DNA of 11,645 bases from Phytomonas francai. Lineage: Eukaryota; Euglenozoa; Kinetoplastea; Trypanosomatida; Trypanosomatidae. The notes beneath the pieces were generated by a model that was given only the letters and a program-made list of their open reading frames with translations, was not told the DNA's origin and ran no database searches. Positions within the stretch are counted from its first letter, which is position 1, and each line of letters begins with the position of its first letter. Positions 1-7,781 of the stretch are shown here, in pieces. The position numbers were made by a program, and so were the translations under genes. The DNA lies in assembly GCA_001766655.1 (NCBI GenBank), contig MJCC01000037.1:2959-14603 (forward strand), given 5' to 3'.

Positions 1-2159
1 TATATTACATCACGATCGTAGTAAAGGGCAAAGCCGCATACTGCGGTAAAGGCTGTGGCATACCTAAAGCCGTCCTTCCAAAGGCGTACATCGCGCGGTG
101 TGGCAAGCGTAAACCGTTTGGGCAGCTCACTCCAGAAGTCATTCCACAAGTCAGCGAAAACAAAATTGAAAGCACGCCTCCACACAGTAGGATATTTAGA
201 CACGTCAAAGTTACGACCTTCAGCCTCCATCCTCTGAATCTCAGTGGATATGTTCACTAAGCTTCTGAGAAAGGATAATGTGTGGAAGTAGGAATTCGTC
301 TCTTCGCGTGCCACAACTGCGTCCGGAGAGCGCTTCAAGAAGAGCATTTGGGCTTGCTCCCGCTCGATGGTGTCAGCAAGGATGCAAGTCCTGTTGGAGA
401 GAACGGCGTAGTCTATCTTCGTGGCCAAGTCTACCGGCCGCAAGTGGTCGCCCATAGCCACGAGAATACGCATTACTTCGTTCGCAAGATCCATCGCAGG
501 AAGCCTAACACGGTTCTCAAACTCGTTTACATCGCGAGAAATGTACGAGCGCTCCTTACCCTCTAGACGGTGCGAGGCTGCTGATGCCATGATGTATAGG
601 TGTAGCTTGATGCACTTCAGTGCACTCAGACGCTCCTCACGAAATGTGTTATCAAGCCCAAACTCACTTATCTCATACTGGATCTCAGTGATAAGCCCCC
701 GTATCCGAGCCGTCAGGCCATCTATCTTGGTGAATGGTATTTGCATCAATGCGGACCTGCCGTCGATTCTGACAGATGCCCAGTAACTCTTCATTGCGTT
801 CCCAACAGCGGCACCGTAAAGTTTATGCAGTTGCACCATTGCCTCTGTACATTCATTCCGAGACAAAATCGGGTATGGTAAAAGGGCTGCTACGAACGAC
901 ATGGCACAGGCTATCCAAAAATCACGCAAATATTTTATCGAGAATATAACTTCATCTCCCCCAAATAAATGCTCCATTTGCATATTTAGGAGCAATTGTG
1001 GCATTATAGAACGTTTTGATTGCAGATCCCCCAGTAGATACGCTGACAGAAGTACAAAGAAAAGTGCAAACCACCAAGAGATCTGATGGTGTATAATATT
1101 AATTGCATTCATGATCACACTCCACAGAAAAACCGGTACTGATGTTTGAAAACATGACACCATTGTATGGCATTGCTTTCCAAGGTTTGGTTTTGCGAAT
1201 ACAAGAGAAAAAAGCGGAATAAGTGTCCCAATCGCAAAGAAATTTGTAGTACGTGGATGCATGAGCAGAACGTAGGTCGGAATTGTTGCGAAAACTGTGA
1301 CACGGAAGGCAAAAAGAGCATTTTGATAGAAAGCAGAGGACTGAAGAGTTTTTTTCAACGCTACAAACCCCACAGAGTCATCGCTAAGGTCACAATGGCT
1401 AACACAGGGGAAGAACTGTGGAACGGGGGCCGTGGGGTCCTTTGCAGTCTCCATCAGCAACTCGGCGTTGTCGATGGCACCTTTCTGGCCGCCCACCGCG
1501 GCACCACCGACGGGCCCATCGGTTGCAGCCTCCTCGGGGAGACAGCTGGTAAGCTGCGGAGAGAGGTCGCGGAGGTTGGGGTGCATACTAGATGCACAGG
1601 GGTGCTCTTGGCTGCCAATGATGAACTTGTAATTGTCTATCGGATCGTCTGAGATGCCCCGCGTCTCGGCACCGTCCTTTGAGAACGCTCTAGGACGGAA
1701 GCTGAGGTTCCGCTTCGACTTGGGTCCCCTCGCGTCGGCTGAAGGGCTGCTTGCCAACCCCGTGCACAGGGGACGGAGGGGTAAGCCCTCATTGCGAAAG
1801 CTACGCTCGTCGGTGCCGATCAAAGACGCCAGACCCATATCCACGACTGGTCCAGAAAAAGTACTGTCGGCATGGGCCTGATACGCCGGTCCGCCGCCTG
1901 TAATAAGCACGCTCCGCCTCCTATCAGGCTTCACAGGATCGTATGCATCCTGCGAGGTAGGCACGGGCAGCAAGGGCCCCCTGTCGCTGCGTTCGGGTTC
2001 ACGCGCACGGCGGTTTGGGCTGTGAGGGCCTGCAGACCCGGGGTAAGGCGCGCCGGTGGCACCTCGATCTGCCAAAGCCGCACCAGCACCCCCGTTGTCA
2101 AACGAACCAGCGGCCAACTCCGCAGGATGTAGGCTGGGCGTCGCGTCCCCACCTCTCAT
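1..2159 (-). CDS. FUSC/ALMT-like multi-pass membrane protein, 3' end missing (runs off left edge)
   Basis: One minus-strand frame is free of stops from position 3 to the ATG at 2159-2157, giving 719 visible codons; the stop lies beyond the window. This ATG is the first in frame after an upstream stop. Residues 1 to about 270 are rich in Gly, Pro, Ser and Arg and look disordered. Residues about 281-375 and 413-432 form a first block of hydrophobic segments (for example ALFAFRVTVFATIPTYVLLM and WIACAMSFVAALLPYPIL). Residues about 440-690 are soluble and helical with many charged residues. A second hydrophobic block begins near residue 698 (FRYATAFTAVCGFALYY) and is cut by the edge. TM block, cytosolic helical domain, TM block is the architecture of the FUSC/aromatic acid exporter and plant ALMT families, which move organic anions across membranes. 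The family assignment is inferred from layout, not from a signature motif; the substrate and the membrane are unknown. The reading frame itself is secure. Confidence 0.72.
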   Translation of the reverse strand, partial: MRGGDATPSLHPAELAAGSFDNGGAGAALADRGATGAPYPGSAGPHSPNRRAREPERSDRGPLLPVPTSQDAYDPVKPDRRRSVLITGGGPAYQAHADSTFSGPVVDMGLASLIGTDERSFRNEGLPLRPLCTGLASSPSADARGPKSKRNLSFRPRAFSKDGAETRGISDDPIDNYKFIIGSQEHPCASSMHPNLRDLSPQLTSCLPEEAATDGPVGGAAVGGQKGAIDNAELLMETAKDPTAPVPQFFPCVSHCDLSDDSVGFVALKKTLQSSAFYQNALFAFRVTVFATIPTYVLLMHPRTTNFFAIGTLIPLFSLVFAKPNLGKQCHTMVSCFQTSVPVFLWSVIMNAINIIHHQISWWFALFFVLLSAYLLGDLQSKRSIMPQLLLNMQMEHLFGGDEVIFSIKYLRDFWIACAMSFVAALLPYPILSRNECTEAMVQLHKLYGAAVGNAMKSYWASVRIDGRSALMQIPFTKIDGLTARIRGLITEIQYEISEFGLDNTFREERLSALKCIKLHLYIMASAASHRLEGKERSYISRDVNEFENRVRLPAMDLANEVMRILVAMGDHLRPVDLATKIDYAVLSNRTCILADTIEREQAQMLFLKRSPDAVVAREETNSYFHTLSFLRSLVNISTEIQRMEAEGRNFDVSKYPTVWRRAFNFVFADLWNDFWSELPKRFTLATPRDVRLWKDGFRYATAFTAVCGFALYYDRDVI

Positions 2160-2226
2160 CCGGTGAGCAAATATATTCGCTGAAAACAATCCTAAGCTGC
2201 TTCTCGAAAACAAACAAGCAAAGAGA
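2160..2226 (-). promoter_or_regulatory. Candidate trans-splice acceptor for the FUSC/ALMT-like gene
   Basis: On the coding strand a pyrimidine-rich tract (plus-strand purines about 2206-2226) is followed by AG dinucleotides at 2204-2203 and at 2181-2180. The latter sits in the context TTGTTTTCAG. Using it would give a 5' UTR of about 20 nt before the ATG at 2159. Kinetoplastid mRNAs receive a spliced leader at an AG just downstream of a polypyrimidine tract, so this is the nearest plausible site. Competing sites exist further upstream, near 2332 and 2556. Confidence 0.45.
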
Positions 2227-2880
2227 CGCTTGATGTCCCACTGCTTTCGATTCGATCAGACGCACGAGTATTGCGTCGACCACGCACCGCGTTAGTACGT
2301 CAAACTATTTTCTAAACTGGAGAGAAACCTCTGGCCAAGAACAAAGCGGAGGAAAGGATGCATGTATAAACAGGCACCCGGGAGGGTAAAAGGAATTTTG
2401 GAAGTTGTCGCCGCAAAAACAAACTGGGGTGTTGACTGCACCGTTAGAATAACAACGCTAGCAATATGCAAAGTGTATCGCTCCATTTATGGACAAGTGT
2501 GGCCATGCGCAGCTGAAAAATACATAACAATAAGAAAAGATATAAAGTGATTAAGCTACAAGGAAATTACAAAAAAAAAAAACGGGAAGGCCTGATATAT
2601 ACCCGGAGTTTAATCGAGCAGTTGTGTGATCAAGAGATGAATGGGGTGTACATCTCAATTGTACTAGTCCTGCTGCTTTTTTATCCGATCCCAGGTGAAA
2701 TTGCACTCTCAGCAAAGGGAAAAGTTGAAAGCCGGGATACCGAGCATGTTTTTTGCAGTATGAAGGGTTGACTAAAATATAGTACAAGTACATCGGAATG
2801 TCTGTCAGGACTTCTTTCGTAATAACAGTATGAAAAGAATTGTGTAAATGATAAAAACAGAAATAATAACAATAAGCACG
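2227..2880. other. AT-rich intergenic region (3' UTR of the PIF1 gene and 5' flank of the FUSC/ALMT-like gene)
   Basis: About 650 bases follow the PIF1 stop codon on the coding strand. The region is AT-rich with many stops and holds no convincing gene. It contains at least two pyrimidine-tract/AG arrangements on the minus strand. One has a tract at about 2340-2355 with AG near 2332. The other has a 12-13-base T run (plus-strand A run about 2570-2582) with AG at 2557-2556. A 64-codon minus-strand frame (2486-2292) starts with a hydrophobic stretch but has no other coding support. No RNA gene is recognised. Confidence 0.6.
2556..2590 (-). promoter_or_regulatory. Strong polypyrimidine tract with AG (candidate additional splice acceptor)
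   Basis: Read on the minus strand, CTTCCCG is followed by a run of about 13 T, then GTAATTTCCTTGTAG, with the AG at 2557-2556. As a tract it is stronger than the one nearest the FUSC/ALMT-like ATG. It could give that gene an alternative 5' UTR of about 395 nt. It could instead process a separate short transcript carrying the 64-codon frame at 2486-2292. Nothing here decides between these. Confidence 0.4.
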
Positions 2881-5826
2881 TTAACAAAAACAATGCAGTG
2901 GATCCTTCCAATTCGGAAAAAATAGCCCGCTTCTCCACGTGCCACTATTCATGGAAAGACCACGTGTTTTCACCCATGCATTCCACGTTTTCGTGGCAGT
3001 ACAGATGTCAGGAAGGTACTCTGAGAAGTGAAGAGAAGGTATGTGCACCGTTACCATTCGTGATGACACATTGACCGAGCGAAATTGCGAAAAACGCCGC
3101 ACACGACTGGCCGCTACGTAGACAAGATGATCACACGGAAACATACCGGCAGCATCGAACAGGACGGGGCAATCAAAGGTGACACCCTGGACTTTATGAA
3201 CGGTAAATGCGTATGCAGGGGTCAGTGGCATGCACATGACACGAACCGAAAAAAAGACTTCCGACAGGGCACCAGCGAAAGGCAGACTGATCCAGGGAAT
3301 GGCAACCACAGTGCCATCCGTATCCATCTGCACGATGGGCAGGTCGACATGCTCTGTGAATGTGGCAATACTGCTCGGTGTGAGGATTCGCTGCAGCGCG
3401 ATGTTTCCCGACGACGCTGTTTCAGGAACTCCGTCAATCACCGCTCTCTGTTCTGAATCGCCAAGATTACCTCGGGGTGCGGCACCAAAGGCATGCTTTC
3501 TTCGCCTAGCAGGAGCAGCAGGCACAAGGTAGTTAGGAGGTAGCAGAGCTCTGAGCTCAGCGGGCAGTAAATGACCACAGGCGGAGAGCGGTGCAAAATC
3601 AACAATCGTACCCAAGGACCCATTCACGTATCGGGGGCTCAGGTTACGAAGAAGCATGACACGGCATCCTACTTTCAGCTTCTTATTCTGAGTGACTAAT
3701 TCATCCTGGATAGCATCACGGAGGTGGTGAGTAAATCGGGGCTGCAAATGGGAAGCAAATTTGTGCGCAGAGCAACGTTCAAACCGAATCAACACCCATC
3801 GCGGTGCACTAGCAAACATGAAACCTGCACATCCCACAACAAACGCCACGGAATCCCGAGGGGTGGAATCTCGCCGCATCCGCTCGCTTGCACTAGCCAA
3901 GAAAAGATTTAGCTGCATAGACGCTTCCTTTTTGGTATCGCTGAGAGCGCGAATAGCAATCGAGTGGATGTTTGGAGCATAACGGTAGGCAAGCGGCAGC
4001 ACATAGGCAAAGAAGCGCTCCGAATCAAGCGAACTTGCCTGGCAAACCTCTCGTACGATAGACTGAACCTCAGAATAGCTTATCTCACACATCCCGTCCC
4101 GGGCCCAGTGCCTCGTGCTGAAATCCCCGTAGCTATGTCCACAACGTGTGACAGAACTCCCACGAAAGATAAAATGAAGGAGAGCCACATCTGAACAGCA
4201 TCCCCGGTTAGTGTGGTTGTAACGTGAAGCTTCAGCACCACGTAAATAACCTACGGGGATCCCCCCACCTACAGCTGACAGCCTCAGGTGACTTTTAAAG
4301 AATACCTCCCGCCCGCTCAGGCGAACCATCTGTTGTTCGTTATACGCCTTGACAGATCTTCTGGTGGCAAACAACCGAATGGCGTTGTCGTCTTCACAGT
4401 TTAAAATAAAAGAGCGCGATAGTCTGTGTGTTAGGATGCCCACGCGTAGGAGGTTGAGGTCCTGGAGGAAGTCTGCGTCTACACGATGCCGCGCAGATTC
4501 GCTCAGCTGAATGTGTAGGAGGAAATTACGAAATGCATAGCTCTTGTACATAGGGAGCGCAGCGTAGTACCCCACATGGTACCGCCGTGCTACGGATTTG
4601 CGAGCCCAGTTCTTCTCTACTCTTTCCAAGGCAGCTTTTATGGCAGCATATTGAGCAGCTACGTCACATTCTCTGGCGACACGGCCACACACGAGACGAT
4701 CCTTGTTCTTTTCCATGCTCGGCAAAGCATTTACACGGCCCTGGCAGCCGCCCCGGTGAAATTGAAAAGGCGTTAGCTGCATGAAATCTCCAAAAAGAAT
4801 GATCTGGACCCCTCCGAACGGTTTGTTAGGGTTCTTACCCTCAGCTTCCCTTGCCGCCTGCTCAAGCGCCTCGAGATACCCGGCATGCAAAAGAGAGACC
4901 TCATCAATAACAATTACGTCAACCTGTGAGAGCACTTTCGCATCGTATGTGAGCCTTCTCCGATAAGCCCTCGAGGTCCGAGAACAAAAAGTGCGACGGT
5001 TCCCGCCTGCCTCATCATCCTGATAAACAGGAATCCCAAACACGCTGTGAAAGGTATTACCACCGATATTCAGCGCAGCAATCCCTGTTGAGGCTGTGAC
5101 AGCGACACGTATACCGCTACGTCGCATTCTGTAAACAATTTCCCTCAGAAGAAACGACTTACCCGTTCCAGCCTTTCCACCCACAAACAGTGAGACGCCA
5201 GCCAGTGCGAGAGAAAGGGTTTGAGTTTGCTCCCCAGATAGCTGAATCAAGTTCACGCTTTCTCCATCAGTGGAAGTATCTGGAGGTAGAAGAAACGGGC
5301 TGCCGGCACCCCTCCCCATTATCTGAGTGGGGAAGGTGTCCAAAAAGGATCCTATAATAGTGGAAGCGTCGTGGGCATGGAGCTGCGACACACTGCCCTT
5401 TTCCTCATCAGTGAAATGAGTTCCATCTCCTCCGGCGGACGCTGTAGATGGACCCTTCTCGGGGGTGGAAAAGTCCTGCGATGTAATAGGGCGCAGTGGT
5501 CGGTGTACGTATGAGATTGCAGTACCTCGTGAAGACAGATGCCGCGGTACCGGCGACCTTTCTTTTATTATAAGCTTGGGTCTTATGGCGAATCGAATCG
5601 GAGACGCACACCTCGATAGCCGTGAAGGAAAATGAATAAGTGCAGGAGGAGGCGAAGCATGAGCACGCAGCCCTTGTTGGGATACAGTAGTTGCCGATAT
5701 CTCCCCTTTTTCAGGTTGTCGCGAATCAGTGCGAAACACAGATCCGCAAAACCCCCTCTGAACGGTCTTTTTCTGATACACAGCCGCTAGTTTAACAAGA
5801 TCTACGCAACAACGAACGGCCCTCAT
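2881..5826 (-). CDS. PIF1-family ATP-dependent DNA helicase, probably mitochondrial
   Basis: This encodes a superfamily 1B helicase that unwinds DNA 5'-3' using ATP. The frame is open from an ATG at 6000, but I choose the ATG at 5826 (981 residues) because a polypyrimidine tract and splice AG (5845-5844) lie between the two. Numbered from that start, residues 1 to about 35 (MRAVRCCVDLVKLAAVYQ and on) are rich in Arg, Lys and hydrophobics with little acid, like a mitochondrial presequence. Motifs in order: Walker A GGKAGTGKS (216-224), Ia TASTGIAALNIGG (244-256), Walker B VIVIDEVSLL (304-313), III FGDFMQLTPF (345-354), IV-like RLFATRRSVKAYNEQ (about 484-498), VGCRVMLLRNL (719-729), V FTVHKVQGVTF (864-874) and VI YVAASRVRR (903-911). 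All key residues are present, so it should be active. About 215 residues with no recognisable domain separate motif IV from VGCRVMLL. T. brucei has eight PIF1 paralogues, several of them mitochondrial and involved in kinetoplast DNA replication; I cannot say which one this is. Confidence 0.93.
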   Translation of the reverse strand: MRAVRCCVDLVKLAAVYQKKTVQRGFCGSVFRTDSRQPEKGEISATTVSQQGLRAHASPPPALIHFPSRLSRCASPIRFAIRPKLIIKERSPVPRHLSSRGTAISYVHRPLRPITSQDFSTPEKGPSTASAGGDGTHFTDEEKGSVSQLHAHDASTIIGSFLDTFPTQIMGRGAGSPFLLPPDTSTDGESVNLIQLSGEQTQTLSLALAGVSLFVGGKAGTGKSFLLREIVYRMRRSGIRVAVTASTGIAALNIGGNTFHSVFGIPVYQDDEAGGNRRTFCSRTSRAYRRRLTYDAKVLSQVDVIVIDEVSLLHAGYLEALEQAAREAEGKNPNKPFGGVQIILFGDFMQLTPFQFHRGGCQGRVNALPSMEKNKDRLVCGRVARECDVAAQYAAIKAALERVEKNWARKSVARRYHVGYYAALPMYKSYAFRNFLLHIQLSESARHRVDADFLQDLNLLRVGILTHRLSRSFILNCEDDNAIRLFATRRSVKAYNEQQMVRLSGREVFFKSHLRLSAVGGGIPVGYLRGAEASRYNHTNRGCCSDVALLHFIFRGSSVTRCGHSYGDFSTRHWARDGMCEISYSEVQSIVREVCQASSLDSERFFAYVLPLAYRYAPNIHSIAIRALSDTKKEASMQLNLFLASASERMRRDSTPRDSVAFVVGCAGFMFASAPRWVLIRFERCSAHKFASHLQPRFTHHLRDAIQDELVTQNKKLKVGCRVMLLRNLSPRYVNGSLGTIVDFAPLSACGHLLPAELRALLPPNYLVPAAPARRRKHAFGAAPRGNLGDSEQRAVIDGVPETASSGNIALQRILTPSSIATFTEHVDLPIVQMDTDGTVVAIPWISLPFAGALSEVFFSVRVMCMPLTPAYAFTVHKVQGVTFDCPVLFDAAGMFPCDHLVYVAASRVRRFSQFRSVNVSSRMVTVHIPSLHFSEYLPDICTATKTWNAWVKTRGLSMNSGTWRSGLFFPNWKDPLHCFC

Positions 5827-5880
5827 CGCACACCTCGTCGCCCCTTTCCAAACGAGAGTGGTGAGAGAAAAGGAATGAAA
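5827..5880 (-). promoter_or_regulatory. Candidate trans-splice acceptor of the PIF1 helicase gene
   Basis: On the coding strand a tract of about 28 nt made mostly of C and T (plus-strand purines 5853-5880) is followed by its first AG at 5845-5844. The mature mRNA would start at 5843, with a 17-nt 5' UTR before the ATG at 5826. Splicing here removes the in-frame upstream ATG at 6000, which supports the shorter protein. Confidence 0.6.
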
Positions 5881-6756
5881 ATGATCATGTGAGGAAAACA
5901 CACACCCCTTACAAGCTAATAAACCACCGCTATAAAGAAGGAATTTTAAGTGAACATACAGGTATGCATACACATATCCAAGTACCTTGTGTGCACACAT
6001 AGGCGTTAAACTACAAAATCGCTTACGTATGATTCATCTCTATTGACCTCACCCTTCGTCACGCCCACAATCTTTTAGGTAACCCGACAGCTCCTCAGCG
6101 GGCTTTTGCTGAAGCACTCTCACCCTTCTTGTTTCACCTGAGTTAGAGATCATGCGCTGAGACGGTCAGAGCAGTCTACCCATAAACCCTGCAAATCTTC
6201 CGTAAAAACCACCACAGCGGCTCCATTGAATGCTTAATATTGGCATACCACCACAAGAAGTGTATCCAGCTTACACTGTCCCCTCAGCATGAAGTACATA
6301 TAGTAACTGCATGACGGGTGTAGCCTGCGCCCCCCCTGCTCCCTCCACTCGAAACTACCAAGCTGCACATGCACATAATTGCAAGTAACTCAGAAACGGA
6401 AACCTACACTATACGCGGCGATTCCACCCACATGAAATGCAAGTGAAAGGCCTAACAGTAGGTGCCCCCCCCCCCCGTAACGTGAAGAAAGCAGACTTCT
6501 TCCTTCATGAAGCACTTCACCTTGTGACGTAGCCTCCGCCAAGGGGGGCGAACGTCACAACACAGGCAGATTTCTTATCTGAACGCTCAAACTCCCCTTA
6601 AGGTTAATATAAGGCGATAGTAACGTGAATTCATCGCGGAAGGCTCGCAGGCATGCGCTTCCATGACGACACCCTAACTCTCAGCGAATATGCAGCAGCC
6701 TCGATAGAATGAGTAGTGCTTTGTGATTGCGGCATGTGCTTGGCTGGTTGTGGTTT
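5881..6756. other. Intergenic region, no gene recognised
   Basis: Stops are frequent in all frames and no protein family, RNA gene or duplicated element is visible. It holds an uninterrupted run of 12 C on the plus strand (6465-6476), which would be a G run in the minus-strand precursor transcript. The in-frame codons between 6000 and 5827 that extend the PIF1 frame upstream are probably not translated. Confidence 0.6.
6465..6476. repeat. Homopolymer run of 12 C (G run in the transcript)
   Basis: Twelve consecutive C residues on the plus strand, in the spacer between the NYN-like gene and the PIF1 gene. It is a simple mononucleotide repeat, and its length is likely to vary between strains and sequencing runs. 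Confidence 0.9.
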
Positions 6757-7461
6757 TCATAGATTATGCTCATCGGCTATCCTCGCTGCTGTAGCTTCCA
6801 CAGCATCAGCTGATTTTTTCCCAGTGTCACTCAATGACGCAGCCAACACGTATTGGACCCTGTCCTCACAGTGTGTTTCCTTGATGCTAACAATAGGTTT
6901 GGCACCGGTGAGGTCCATCGCTGCCCTATCAGCATCAAAGCTAGAAGCAACCTTGGAGTAGCACCCACTACAGGTTCGCGACCGAGGCATGTCGCGCGTG
7001 CGTTTGGCAGACGAGGAAGTTGTCACATGTGAGCTGTTGTGCACGCTCCTCGACAAAGTACTATAGCATGAAGAAATTGACTCAGACTACATGGCAGTGT
7101 CACTGTAACCCTCATGGACAGAACCCAGTCGATGCCTCACACGCTGAGGGACAGAAAGAGCGAGCCATAGTCGGTGCTGCATGGTGTAACGCAACAGGTT
7201 TGAATCGCCTCACGTAGATTCATGTGCCCTCACCGGAGACGCCACAGCCTCATAAGCATCAGGGGGGGGTGTTTCATCCAGGAGCCTTTCCTTAACCCTC
7301 ATAAACACGCTGAAGCAGAAATCATCAGGACACGAGAGCAAGCCCACTAATTGAGTGTCGTAGAACCGCCCCATCCGGGCCTCTAAAGGTTTAGAGGCAT
7401 TCCTAATGATGTTAGTTTGGAGGGAATCCATGAAGCTTGTGCTACTGAAGGACCCTCCCGC
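6757..7461 (-). pseudogene. Possible decayed coding sequence, interrupted by two in-frame stops
   Basis: A single minus-strand frame from 7461 to 6757 has about 235 codons and only two internal stops, TGA at 7212-7210 and TAG at 7089-7087, before a TGA at 6759-6757. The pieces read like ordinary protein, for example GRFYDTQLVGLLSCPDDFCF, then HRLWLALSVPQRVRHRLG, then SIKETHCEDRVQYVLAASL. The last piece has an internal ATG at about 6988 that would give about 76 residues starting MPRSRTCSGCYSKVASSF. A second open stretch in another minus frame (7577-7383) overlaps the upstream end, which would fit a frameshift in an older, longer gene. I recognise no family. It may be a degraded gene, one small real gene at 6988-6757, or chance openness in GC-balanced spacer DNA. 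Confidence 0.3.
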
Positions 7462-7464
7462 CTA

Positions 7465-7781
7465 GCATCATACTCGCCGTGCCACAAACCACATTGAGAA
7501 GCCGAAATTGGAGCAGGGTGGCACAGGTCACCGTGGCCCTTGAGCGACAAGGAATCGCTCCATGAACGAGAGAACACAGACTAATGCTTGAGACGTGAAC
7601 GCATTACAGTAAATTTGTGTTGAATGCCTTGCAACGAGATTGTTCTTTCTCATCTACACTGAAACAACCCTTAAAAGACTCCCACTCGTAGGAAGAAATA
7701 ATAATGAAGACTGTTCCTGAATCAATAAGATGGAAACAAATGTGAATGACTGCTTTTTCTCATACACTACTACCATTATTC
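7465..7781. other. Intergenic region downstream of the NYN-like gene (3' UTR)
   Basis: This directly follows the NYN-like stop codon on the coding strand and probably carries its 3' UTR. Apart from part of the short overlapping open frame (7577-7383, minus, starting at GTG and not ATG), I see nothing recognisable in it. Confidence 0.5.

Noticed and set aside
1167..1652. 161-codon plus-strand open frame
   Set aside because: It is the exact antisense of the FUSC/ALMT-like frame, which is stop-free for more than 700 codons and encodes clear membrane segments; the plus-strand protein shows no family features.
3085..3456. 123-codon plus-strand open frame
   Set aside because: It overlaps the C-terminal half of the PIF1 helicase, including the region before motifs V and VI, and resembles no known protein.
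6973..6983. Second B-box-like string GGTTCGCGACC
   Set aside because: It deviates at the conserved A, has no supporting cloverleaf stems, and lies in an open minus-strand frame.
7190..7212. tRNA B-box-like string GGTTTGAATCG
   Set aside because: The flanking bases do not form a T-arm stem, and no acceptor stem or good A box is present upstream.
6001..7781. Possible retroelement (ingi/RHS-like) insertion in the large spacer
   Set aside because: I saw no terminal poly(A), target-site duplication, reverse transcriptase motif or RHS-type Walker motif.
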